A DNA stretch of 5,848 nt from the NCBI GenBank assembly GCA_030625925.1, contig DAOUPY010000115.1, forward strand, positions 1-5,848. The letters run 5' to 3'. The stretch's first letter is position 1. Every line of letters starts with the position of its first letter. The notes beneath the pieces are model-generated. The model made no database searches. It was given only the letters and a program-made list of their open reading frames with translations, and had not been told where the DNA came from. Of the stretch, positions 1 through 5,847 are shown one piece after another. The position numbers and the translations under genes were made by a program. This stretch comes from Fusobacteriaceae bacterium (GTDB lineage: Bacteria > Fusobacteriota > Fusobacteriia > Fusobacteriales > Fusobacteriaceae).

Positions 1-1
1 T

Positions 2-55
2 ATTTTTCTCATTGAAATAGAAAAGAACGAATATTTAAAATTTTTAGATAAATAA
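2..55 (+). CDS. Possible C-terminal tail of an upstream gene (partial, uncertain)
   Basis: One frame is open from the left edge to a TAA at 53-55 and would encode about 17 residues ending in NEYLKFLDK. The mix of Ile, Leu, Glu and Lys looks like an ordinary amphipathic C-terminus, and the stop sits a sensible distance before the deoB leader. A run this short without a stop is easily random, and no family can be recognised. If real, its gene starts outside the window and may belong to the same transcription unit as deoB, because no terminator hairpin with a T-run is visible between them. Confidence 0.25.
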   Translation: MFLIEIEKNEYLKFLDK

Positions 56-100
56 ACATCAACTTAAAGAAATACAGACATTTGTCCTATATATCAAAGA

Positions 101-122
101 TTAATCATTATAGAATGATTAA
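101..122. repeat. Perfect 9-bp inverted repeat upstream of deoB
   Basis: TTAATCATT and AATGATTAA are exact reverse complements separated by the four bases ATAG. The element ends 14 bases before the deoB ribosome site. It has no following T-run and only AT-rich pairs, so it is unlikely to be a terminator. An operator for a nucleoside-responsive repressor or a leader hairpin would fit the position; either role is inference. A second small dyad, GACATTTGTC, lies at 77-86. I see no convincing -35/-10 pair in 1-148, so the deoB promoter is either weak or further upstream. Confidence 0.5.
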
Positions 123-136
123 AAGAATTGAAATAC

Positions 137-143
137 AAGGAGG
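137..143 (+). promoter_or_regulatory. Ribosome binding site that fixes the deoB start at 149
   Basis: AAGGAGG lies 5 bases before the ATG at 149. The longest open frame begins at a TTG at 128, but that codon lies upstream of this site and would place the Shine-Dalgarno inside the coding sequence. The ATG at 149 also gives the usual family N-terminus, a short lead into the first beta strand and the metal-binding aspartate. The start at 149 is therefore preferred. Confidence 0.9.
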
Positions 144-148
144 CAGTT

Positions 149-1345
149 ATGAAAAATATAGATAGAGCTATAATTATAGTACTTGATAGTGCTGGTGTTG
201 GAGAATTACCCGATGCAAAAGATTATGGAGACTCAGGATCAAATACCTTTGGTCACATTGCAAGTTCTACAGGTGGAATCAATCTGCCAAATATGGAACA
301 ACTAGGTTTAGGAAACTTAACAGATATAGAAGGGGTAGCTCAAACTACTGATTGTTGTGAAAATAAATCATTGGGAGCTTATGGAAAAGCCAAAGAAGCT
401 TCTAAAGGAAAAGATACTACTACCGGTCATTGGGAGATTGCTGGAATAATCAACAAAACTCCTTTCCCAACATATCCAAATGGATTCTCTGTGGAAGTTT
501 TGGATGAATTAGAAAAAAGAACTGGAAGAAAAGTTCTTTGCAACCTGCCATATTCAGGGACTAAAGTTTTGGATGATTATGGATCTGAACAAAAAAAGAC
601 GGGTGCTTGGATAGTCTACACTTCAGCTGATCCAGTACTGCAAATAGCAGCTCACGAAGAAGATATCCCGCTGGCAGAACTATATAAAGCTTGCGAAACA
701 GCACTAGAGATATGTCATGAGATGGCTCCAGTAGCCAGAGTAATTGCCCGACCATATCTTGGAGATGGTCCAAGTAACTATAAGAGGACTCCTAATAGAC
801 ATGACTATTCAATAGTTCCGCCAAGAGCCACACTTTTAGACCTGATCAAGGATAAAGGGCTGGATGTAGTTGCCGTCGGTAAAACCAATGATATATTTGC
901 AGGTGTAGGAGTTACTGATACCCGTGGAACAAATATTGATAATATGGATGGAATCAATAAAACTATAAAAGCTGTCAAAGAAGATACCAAGGGTCTTATT
1001 TTTACAAATTTAGTTGACTTTGATATGAATTTTGGGCACAGAAGAAATCCAGAAGGATATAAGGATGCTTTAGAAGAGTTTGACAATAAACTTCCCGAAA
1101 TTATAGATGCTATGAAAGAGGGAGATCTTTTAATATTAACTGCTGATCATGGATGTGATCCAACCTATGAAGGAACGGATCATACTAGAGAGTACATTCC
1201 TGTTCTTACATATGGACACGGATTGAAAAAAGGGGTAAACTTAGGAAACCGAGAGTCATTTGCCGATATAGCTTCTACTATTGAGGAGCTGATCTTAGAT
1301 ACAAATGAATTGCCGGGAACTAGTTTCGCAAAAGATCTATACTAA
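149..1345 (+). CDS. deoB: Phosphopentomutase DeoB
   Basis: A cytosolic enzyme (EC 5.4.2.7) that interconverts ribose-1-phosphate or deoxyribose-1-phosphate with the 5-phosphate, linking nucleoside phosphorolysis to central carbon metabolism. The 398-residue product matches the family length (about 390-410). It shows the alkaline-phosphatase-superfamily layout: D13 in VLDSAGVGELPDA, the phospho-threonine region GKDTTTGHWE (T90 probably accepts the phosphate), D161 in the substrate region, D292 and H297 in DFDMNFGH, D333-H334 in TADHGCDPT and H345 in GTDHTRE. These line up with the two-manganese site and Thr85 described for Bacillus cereus phosphopentomutase. The cap domain typical of DeoB lies roughly at residues 100-220. 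The C-terminus, GTSFAKDLY, looks complete. No terminator separates it from deoD 103 bases on, so co-transcription is likely. A His-rich open frame in another phase overlaps its end. Confidence 0.97.
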   Translation: MKNIDRAIIIVLDSAGVGELPDAKDYGDSGSNTFGHIASSTGGINLPNMEQLGLGNLTDIEGVAQTTDCCENKSLGAYGKAKEASKGKDTTTGHWEIAGIINKTPFPTYPNGFSVEVLDELEKRTGRKVLCNLPYSGTKVLDDYGSEQKKTGAWIVYTSADPVLQIAAHEEDIPLAELYKACETALEICHEMAPVARVIARPYLGDGPSNYKRTPNRHDYSIVPPRATLLDLIKDKGLDVVAVGKTNDIFAGVGVTDTRGTNIDNMDGINKTIKAVKEDTKGLIFTNLVDFDMNFGHRRNPEGYKDALEEFDNKLPEIIDAMKEGDLLILTADHGCDPTYEGTDHTREYIPVLTYGHGLKKGVNLGNRESFADIASTIEELILDTNELPGTSFAKDLY

Positions 1346-1412
1346 ATATTATGGCAGTGGTAAACATCATGGTCAGCATCACGGAAAAGATCATAAGTTT
1401 AAATGTAAATAA
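1305..1412 (+). other. Small His-rich open frame overlapping the deoB 3' end
   Basis: In the +1 frame relative to deoB, an ATG at 1305 opens a 35-residue frame ending at TAA 1410-1412. Its last part, GKHHGQHHGKDHKFKCK, lies almost wholly in the deoB-deoD spacer and has five His and one Cys, a composition typical of metal-binding tails. It has no well-placed ribosome site (GAGGAG at 1283-1288 is about 16 bases away), so independent translation is doubtful. It may be the remnant of a displaced gene end, a tail that a one-base change would join to DeoB, or chance. Confidence 0.25.
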
Positions 1413-1448
1413 AAATAAAGGAGTCAAAAAATTAGGAGGAAATAGAAG

Positions 1449-2147
1449 ATGAGTATACATATAGGTGCAAAAAAAGGTGATATCGCAGAAACGGTATTGT
1501 TACCAGGAGATCCGCTTAGAGCAAAATGGATCGCTGAAACATTTTTAGAAGATGTAGTGTGCTATAATGAAGTTAGGGGAATGTATGGATATACTGGTAC
1601 TTACAATGGTAAAAGAGTATCTGTTCAAGGAACTGGTATGGGTGTTCCATCTATCTCTATCTATGTAAATGAATTAATCAAAGATTTTGGAGTAAAAAAT
1701 TTAATCAGAGTAGGGTCAGCTGGTTCTTATAGGGAAGATGTAAAAGTCAGAGATATCGTTTTAGCTATGTCAGCTTCTACAAACTCAGGATTAAACAGAA
1801 TTAGATTCAATGGTGCAGATTATGCTCCTACAGCTGATTTTGATCTAATGATGAAGGCTGTCAAATCTGCTGAAGAGAAAGATATTAAAATAAAAGCTGG
1901 AAATGTATTTACTTCAGATGAATTTTATGGAGATAACTTCGATGACTATAAAAAATGGGCATCATACGGTGTACTGTGTGTAGAGATGGAAACAGCAGGT
2001 CTATATACTGTAGCAGCTAAACATGGAGTTAAAGCTCTTACACTGCTTACTATTTCTGATCACTTAGTAACAGGTGAGGAAACTACCTCCGCTGAAAGAC
2101 AGACTACTTTTAGTGAGATGATTGAAGTAGCATTAGGTACTTTATAA
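1449..2147 (+). CDS. deoD: Purine nucleoside phosphorylase, DeoD type
   Basis: A cytosolic enzyme (EC 2.4.2.1) that phosphorolyses purine nucleosides and deoxynucleosides to free base and (deoxy)ribose-1-phosphate, the substrate of DeoB just upstream. The 232-residue protein aligns end to end with the hexameric E. coli-type enzyme (about 239 aa) and keeps its active-site residues at the E. coli numbers: H4 and R43 (donated by the neighbouring subunit), G20, R24, R87 and S90 for phosphate, M180-E181 for ribose, and D204 and R217 for purine N7 protonation. Recognisable blocks are [35 protein letters not shown] and ISDH. D204 points to acceptance of 6-amino as well as 6-oxo purines, as in the DeoD family. 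Start: ATG 1449, with AGGAGGA at 1435-1441. A second purine-rich AAAGGAG at 1417-1423 has no usable start codon after it. Confidence 0.97.
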   Translation: MSIHIGAKKGDIAETVLLPGDPLRAKWIAETFLEDVVCYNEVRGMYGYTGTYNGKRVSVQGTGMGVPSISIYVNELIKDFGVKNLIRVGSAGSYREDVKVRDIVLAMSASTNSGLNRIRFNGADYAPTADFDLMMKAVKSAEEKDIKIKAGNVFTSDEFYGDNFDDYKKWASYGVLCVEMETAGLYTVAAKHGVKALTLLTISDHLVTGEETTSAERQTTFSEMIEVALGTL

Positions 2148-2154
2148 AAATCAA

Positions 2155-2192
2155 CCTAATATAAATTTATATACTTAGGAAATATAACCTAA
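2155..2192. promoter_or_regulatory. Alternating CCTAA/TTAGG dyads in the deoD-cdd spacer
   Basis: CCTAA occurs at 2155-2159 and 2188-2192, and TTAGG at 2175-2179 is the reverse complement of both. The left pair encloses a perfect 12-bp palindrome, TATAAATTTATA (2160-2171). The right pair forms an 18-bp dyad at 2175-2192 with ATAT at its centre. The right dyad covers the position where a -35 element would sit for the TATAAT at 2205-2210. A repressor operator controlling cdd, or two mutually exclusive RNA hairpins, would both fit. The symmetry is seen in the sequence; any regulatory role is inference. Confidence 0.35.
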
Positions 2193-2204
2193 AAAATTAT
2201 ATAT

Positions 2205-2210
2205 TATAAT
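2205..2210 (+). promoter_or_regulatory. Candidate -10 box for cdd
   Basis: A perfect TATAAT lies 68 bases before the cdd start. No good TTGACA-like box exists at 16-18 bp upstream, where the sequence is AT-only, so the call is weak. If used, transcription would begin near G2217, exactly at the base of the 2213-2240 hairpin, and cdd mRNA would carry a 5'-terminal stem-loop. cdd needs a promoter of its own only if that hairpin stops deoBD transcription. Confidence 0.3.
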
Positions 2211-2212
2211 AC

Positions 2213-2240
2213 AAAAGGCATACCAAGTGGTATGCCTTTT
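2213..2240 (+). terminator. Hairpin terminator after deoD
   Basis: AAAAGGCATACC and GGTATGCCTTTT form a perfect 12-bp stem around an AAGT loop. The GC-containing core is eight pairs (GGCATACC/GGTATGCC), flanked by four A and four T, so it could act in both directions. The T-run is only four bases, which implies partial termination and possible read-through into cdd, whose start is 37 bases further on. Confidence 0.7.
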
Positions 2241-2277
2241 GATACCCTTAGATTAAAATAAAAAAAGAGGTGAAAAT

Positions 2278-2673
2278 ATGTTAAATAAAAAAGAGATATT
2301 GGAATTAATAGATGAAGCCATCACAGTTCGTGAAGGTGCATATGCAAAATTTTCAAATTTTAAAGTAGGAGCTGTCTTGATTGACGATAAAGGAGACCAT
2401 TATACAGGATGTAATGTAGAGAACTCATCTTATGGATTATCCATGTGCGGAGAGAGAAATGCCATCTTTCATGCTGTTTCTAAAGGAATGAATAAGATTA
2501 AAGTTATCGCTGTTGTAGGTGATACAGAGGGTCCTATCTCACCATGTGGTGCTTGCAGACAAGTTATAAATGAATTTGCGACAGATGAAACCGTTGTTAT
2601 CATGGCAAACATTAAAAAAGAGTACAAGGTGGTTAAATTTATTGATATGTTTCCTTATGGATTCAGATTATAG
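2278..2673 (+). CDS. cdd: Cytidine deaminase, small homotetrameric type
   Basis: A cytosolic zinc enzyme (EC 3.5.4.5) that hydrolyses cytidine and deoxycytidine to uridine and deoxyuridine plus ammonia, feeding pyrimidine salvage. At 131 residues it is the short tetrameric form found in Bacillus, not the roughly 294-residue E. coli dimer. Zinc ligands are C57 in MCGERNA, and C90 and C93 in SPCGACRQ; E59 is the catalytic proton shuttle. R60, next to the zinc site, corresponds to the arginine that moderates cysteine charge in the Bacillus enzyme. N46 and E48 in NVENSSYG are the ribose contacts, and F25 lies in the substrate pocket region. Start: ATG 2278 behind AGAGGTG (2266-2272). Function fits the neighbouring deoB-deoD. 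It may be read through from them or from its own weak promoter, and it ends in a strong terminator. Confidence 0.96.
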   Translation: MLNKKEILELIDEAITVREGAYAKFSNFKVGAVLIDDKGDHYTGCNVENSSYGLSMCGERNAIFHAVSKGMNKIKVIAVVGDTEGPISPCGACRQVINEFATDETVVIMANIKKEYKVVKFIDMFPYGFRL

Positions 2674-2698
2674 GGTGATCTAACTATATAAAAAGATT

Positions 2699-2730
2699 AA
2701 GAATCTTCGCTTTTGGCGGAGATTCTTTTT
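2699..2730 (+). terminator. Rho-independent terminator after cdd
   Basis: AAGAATCTTCGC pairs with GCGGAGATTCTT over 12 bp (one G-U) around a TTTTG loop and is followed by a T-run ending at 2730. It lies 25 bases after the cdd stop and cleanly ends the nucleoside block. The left arm can also take part in a smaller competing hairpin, AAGATT/AATCTT at 2693-2707, which is much weaker and probably coincidental. Confidence 0.9.
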
Positions 2731-2794
2731 GAATTTAAAATTTTTAAGATTAATAAATACAGCACCTATTCATAAATTCATCATTTTGATATTA

Positions 2795-2823
2795 TTGACA
2801 GTAATTAAAAATGACTATATAAT
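2795..2823 (+). promoter_or_regulatory. Full-consensus sigma-70 type promoter of the trkAH operon
   Basis: TTGACA (2795-2800), a 17-bp spacer and TATAAT (2818-2823) match the housekeeping consensus exactly. The predicted transcription start is near 2830, giving a leader of about 60 bases before trkA. The upstream 2731-2760 is nearly pure A/T and could serve as an UP element. A short direct repeat of ATTCAT occurs at 2768-2773 and 2776-2781. Such a promoter suggests strong, largely constitutive expression, with control of potassium flux mainly at protein level; that last point is inference. Confidence 0.88.
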
Positions 2824-2881
2824 GAATAATTGAAATTAATATTTATGTCACACTTAAAAGCATTATATACATATATATACT

Positions 2882-2886
2882 GGAGG
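2882..2886 (+). promoter_or_regulatory. Ribosome binding site that fixes the trkA start at 2893
   Basis: GGAGG lies 6 bases before ATG 2893. The open frame extends upstream to a TTG at 2832-ward (first base 2830), but that would add 21 residues unlike the family and would begin at the predicted transcription start, with no room for a ribosome site. From 2893 the protein starts directly with the first Rossmann strand, MKIVIAGGG, and has the family-typical 458 residues. An ATG at 2888 is in another frame and stops at once. Confidence 0.9.
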
Positions 2887-2892
2887 AATGAA

Positions 2893-4269
2893 ATGAAAAT
2901 AGTTATTGCTGGCGGGGGAGATGTCGGAGTAAAGATCGCCGAGAAACTCATCTATGAAAACCATGACGTTACAATTTTAGAAAAAGATCCACAACTAATC
3001 AGAACATTACAAAGTAAGTTAGATGCCATGATTATACCGGGAGATGCAACTAATATCAATACCCTTATTGAGGCAAACATCCTGAGTGCCGACTCCTTTA
3101 TTGCAGTTACAAACAGTGACGGAGACAACCTTATAGCCTGCAGAATTGTAAAAAAATGCTGTAAAAACAATATCTCTATAACTTGTAAGATCGACAGTTA
3201 TTACCAGTATTTTAATGAAGAATATATTTCCCCCAGTGATTTTGGGATAGAAACTATCATAAAACCACTGGAAATTACCGTGTCAAAAGTTATGGAACTT
3301 ATGAATAACCCAAATGCATTTGAAGTTATGAACTATGCAGACAATATGGCTCAATTGGTAGGGGTTAAGGTTAAAAGAGATTTTAAACATAAGGGGATAC
3401 CTATCTCTGAAATTTCTGTAAAAGATGAGATCTTTGCCAAAGTCAGGCTGGTAGCCATACAAAGAGAGGGAAGGGTCATCATTCCGAAGGGGCAGGATAT
3501 AATCTATCCTAAAGATAAATTATATTTGGTAGGTAAAACAAATATTGTGAAAAATATAATTGAAAAACATTTTTCCAGCCCTGTGAGTTTAAAAAATATT
3601 ATCATTGTTGGTGGAACTAAACATGCCATCGAACTTTCTAAGGCTCTCAATAAGGCAGGAAAAAATATCACAATTATTGAAGAGGATAAGTTTAGATGTA
3701 AAAAATTAAGTTTCCTACTGGATAATGTTCTTATCATGAATGGATCGGCTACCGACTCCCATCTGATGGATGAAGTCTCTGTGGAAGATTCTTGTGTAAT
3801 CAGTATGAGTAATAATGATGAGTATAATATCTTGTCGGCATTTACAGCAAAAAAATACGGTGCTTCCAAAACCATGTGTATGGTAAAAAACAGTTCCATC
3901 GTAAACTTGATCAACAATCTTGATCCCATCGATACTGTATTTTCTCCCCATGCACTTACAATTGGAGATATATTAAAACATACCAGAAAAACGGATCTTT
4001 TCTCAGTCTCCCCATTTACAGAGATTGATGCAGAGACAATAGGTATAAATGTTACCCAAAATTCACCTATCTTGGATACCCCTATAAAGGATATTAATTT
4101 CCCTAAAAAATCCATAATCGGTGTGATTATCAGAAAAAATAACGTTATTATCCCTACTGGAGACGACATAATAAAAATGGGAGATAAAGTTATCGTATTC
4201 CTCCTTCCTGAAGCAATCTATGAGGTAGAAAAGATGTTTGCTGCCTCAAAATTTGGAGGTAGAAGATGA
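2893..4269 (+). CDS. trkA: Trk potassium uptake regulatory subunit TrkA
   Basis: A peripheral cytosolic protein that forms a nucleotide-gated ring under the TrkH channel and controls K+ uptake. It has 458 residues, as in the E. coli protein, with two tandem RCK units. Unit 1: TrkA-N Rossmann fold about 1-125 with GGGDVG (7-12), the acidic ribose ligand E30 at the end of strand 2 and IIPGDAT (47-53); TrkA-C about 145-225. Unit 2: TrkA-N about 234-355 and TrkA-C about 370-450. In unit 2 the glycine loop is GGTKHA (240-245) instead of GxGxxG, and the GDAT-type motif reads NGSAT (283-287), so nucleotide binding there may be lost or altered. E263-E264 remain at the strand 2 end. The stop overlaps the trkH start in ATGA, a sign of translational coupling and matched subunit supply. 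Confidence 0.95.
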   Translation: MKIVIAGGGDVGVKIAEKLIYENHDVTILEKDPQLIRTLQSKLDAMIIPGDATNINTLIEANILSADSFIAVTNSDGDNLIACRIVKKCCKNNISITCKIDSYYQYFNEEYISPSDFGIETIIKPLEITVSKVMELMNNPNAFEVMNYADNMAQLVGVKVKRDFKHKGIPISEISVKDEIFAKVRLVAIQREGRVIIPKGQDIIYPKDKLYLVGKTNIVKNIIEKHFSSPVSLKNIIIVGGTKHAIELSKALNKAGKNITIIEEDKFRCKKLSFLLDNVLIMNGSATDSHLMDEVSVEDSCVISMSNNDEYNILSAFTAKKYGASKTMCMVKNSSIVNLINNLDPIDTVFSPHALTIGDILKHTRKTDLFSVSPFTEIDAETIGINVTQNSPILDTPIKDINFPKKSIIGVIIRKNNVIIPTGDDIIKMGDKVIVFLLPEAIYEVEKMFAASKFGGRR

Positions 4270-5726
4270 ACTGGAGCTTAATAATAAAAGTACAGGGATA
4301 TCTTTTAGTCATCTTAGGAATTATGATGTCCTTTCCCCTTATGATCTCATTTTATTATGGCGGAGGAGATCTCGGTGCTATCGCTCTTTCCATTGCAATA
4401 ACTTTAATTACCGGAGTAGCCTTTATATTAATTTTTAAATCGGATAAAAAATTTAAAGCTAAGGAAGGATTTGCAAGCGTTTCATTGGGCTGGATCTTAG
4501 CCGCTCTTTTTGGAGGCCTGCCATATTTTTTTCACGGATCCTTTGGCCCCTATATAAACTGTGTTTTTGAAGCCATGTCAGGATTTACTACCACAGGTTC
4601 TACTATCTTATCCGATATTGAATCTATTCCCAGAGGATTGTTGTTTTGGAGATCGTTGACCCATTGGCTGGGTGGAATGGGAATAGTCTTATTCACCATC
4701 GCAATCTTACCTATGTTTGGAATTGCTCCGGGACAGCTGTATAATGCAGAGGTTCCAGGTCCTACAAAGGATAGGTTGAGTCCAAAGATAAAAGATACTG
4801 CTAAGATATTGTGGCTTATCTATATCGGACTTACTATTATTGAAACTATATTTTTAATGTTTGGCGGGATGGACCTTTATACAGCTGTCAACCATTCATT
4901 TGCCACTGTAGCTACAGGCGGTTTTTCTACATTAAATACCTCTGTCTCAGGTTTTAACAGTGTTTATATAGATATAGTTATAACTATATTCATGTTTTTA
5001 GCCGGGATTAACTTTGCACTTCATTTTTACCTTATCAAGGGAAGGTTGAGAGATTTTTTTAAAGACAGTGAACTAAGATTCTATACAGCAGTGATTACTT
5101 TTACAACTATATTGATCTCATTGAATATATATTTTTCTTCAGGAATAGAAAAATATACTACAAATTATGGCCGGGCACTTCTCGACTCTGCATTTCAAGT
5201 GGTATCTATTACTACTACTACCGGGTTTATGACTGCCGACTTTAATTTATGGCCTTCATTTTCCGCCCTCCTTCTGGTTACACTGATGTTTTTTGGTGGT
5301 TGTGCCGGATCTACAGGCGGCGGAATGAAACAAATTAGAATATTGATATTATTTAAACACCTATATAATGAAATAAAAAAATTAGCACACCCTAGAGCAT
5401 TTTTCTCCTTGAGAGTAGGAGAGGAACATGTGGAAAATCATGTAGTTAGAAATGTCTTGGGATTTTCAATATTATTCGTATTTATCTTTGCCGGATCTAC
5501 ACTTTTCCTGGCAGGAATGGGGTATGATATCATCACAAGTTTTACTGCTGCTATCTCTTGTCTTGGAAATATTGGACCAGGGCTGGCTCGAGTAGGAGCT
5601 ATTGAAAACTTTGGATTTTTTGACCCATACAGTAAGGGAGTCCTTATCTTTTGTATGCTTTTAGGCAGACTGGAGATATATTCAGTTTTAATATTGATTT
5701 ATTCTGTGATATTTAGAAAGAGATAG
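4266..5726 (+). CDS. trkH: Trk potassium uptake channel subunit TrkH
   Basis: An inner-membrane K+ translocating protein of the TrkH/TrkG/KtrB superfamily that works with TrkA. Its 486 residues match the TrkH family (about 483). Two hydrophobic N-terminal helices (about 8-30 and 36-57) precede four helix-pore-helix repeats. Pore loops are GFTTTGST (106-113), ATVATGGFST (213-222), ITTTTGFMT (315-323) and SCLGNIGPG (431-439); each keeps the filter glycine (G111, G218, G320, G437). HWLGGMGI (133-140) follows the first pore. GGCAGSTGGGMK (344-355) is the intramembrane gating loop, and LGRLEIYSVLIL (466-477) is the conserved last helix, whose Arg is known to face the pore in TrkH. The two extra N-terminal helices and HWLGGMGI favour TrkH over KtrB. 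Start: ATG 4266 with GGAGGT at 4255-4260, inside the trkA end. Complete, without odd residues. Confidence 0.96.
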   Translation: MNWSLIIKVQGYLLVILGIMMSFPLMISFYYGGGDLGAIALSIAITLITGVAFILIFKSDKKFKAKEGFASVSLGWILAALFGGLPYFFHGSFGPYINCVFEAMSGFTTTGSTILSDIESIPRGLLFWRSLTHWLGGMGIVLFTIAILPMFGIAPGQLYNAEVPGPTKDRLSPKIKDTAKILWLIYIGLTIIETIFLMFGGMDLYTAVNHSFATVATGGFSTLNTSVSGFNSVYIDIVITIFMFLAGINFALHFYLIKGRLRDFFKDSELRFYTAVITFTTILISLNIYFSSGIEKYTTNYGRALLDSAFQVVSITTTTGFMTADFNLWPSFSALLLVTLMFFGGCAGSTGGGMKQIRILILFKHLYNEIKKLAHPRAFFSLRVGEEHVENHVVRNVLGFSILFVFIFAGSTLFLAGMGYDIITSFTAAISCLGNIGPGLARVGAIENFGFFDPYSKGVLIFCMLLGRLEIYSVLILIYSVIFRKR

Positions 5727-5755
5727 ACCGGTCCTGATGGACGGCCTCACGTGGC
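5726..5755 (+). other. Short GC-rich structured stretch after trkH
   Basis: Thirty bases starting at the last base of the trkH stop are about 70% G+C (21 of 30), in sharp contrast to the AT-rich surroundings. They include the 8-bp palindrome GACCGGTC (5726-5733). A small hairpin also forms, with CC-G-GTCC (5728-5734, one bulged G) pairing with GGACGG (5739-5744) around a TGAT loop, and a GCC/GGC pairing follows at 5744-5755 around CACG. No T-run follows directly. It could be a leader-like RNA element, a protein site, a mobile-element scar or a 3'-end stabiliser of trkAH mRNA. I do not recognise it. Confidence 0.35.
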
Positions 5756-5761
5756 AATAAA

Positions 5762-5810
5762 TAAGAATGTAAAAATGCTGGTGGAAATCATCAGCTTTTT
5801 TATATTCTTA
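5762..5810 (+). terminator. Long hairpin terminator of trkAH
   Basis: The core GCTGGTG/CATCAGC (5777-5783 with 5789-5795, one G-U) around GAAAT is followed by six T at 5796-5801. The stem continues outward through AAAAA/TTTTT and TAAGAAT/ATTCTTA. In total 22 positions pair, with one T-T mismatch and two G-U pairs. The A/T symmetry means it could also stop transcription coming from the right. Confidence 0.85.
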
Positions 5811-5838
5811 AAATTTCATGGCTAAACTATTGATAAAA

Positions 5839-5847
5839 TGATATAAT
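5839..5847 (+). promoter_or_regulatory. Extended -10 promoter at the right edge
   Basis: TGATATAAT is a perfect extended -10 (TGn before TATAAT). The -35 position, 17 bp upstream, reads TGGCTA and is poor, as is tolerated with an extended -10. Coming just after a terminator, it probably drives a gene beyond the window. The region 5811-5848 holds no other feature I can see. Confidence 0.5.

Noticed and set aside
128..148. TTG start giving DeoB seven extra residues
   Set aside because: The ribosome site AAGGAGG (137-143) would lie inside the coding sequence, and the ATG at 149 is ideally spaced from it.
2830..2892. N-terminal extension of TrkA from a TTG at 2830
   Set aside because: It starts at the predicted transcription start with no ribosome site, and the added residues are not TrkA-like. 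The start at 2893 gives the canonical length and N-terminus.
2148..2892. Riboswitch or CRISPR-like structure in the spacers
   Set aside because: No spaced direct repeats exist, and the leaders before cdd and trkA are too short and AT-only for a known purine, c-di-AMP or other riboswitch fold. Only the hairpins listed are visible.
3504..4169. Long antisense open frame within trkA (221 codons)
   Set aside because: It lies wholly opposite a well-supported gene, and its hydrophobic product is what antisense reading of such codons yields. No ribosome site or domain supports it.
4238..4438. 66-codon + strand frame spanning the trkA-trkH junction
   Set aside because: It overlaps both genes out of frame, its product resembles no protein, and trkH has a clear start of its own.
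5727..5825. In-frame open stretch after the trkH TAG (possible read-through extension)
   Set aside because: It runs through the terminator hairpin and ends at TAA 5823-5825. TrkH is already full length with a normal basic C-terminus, so the open frame looks accidental.
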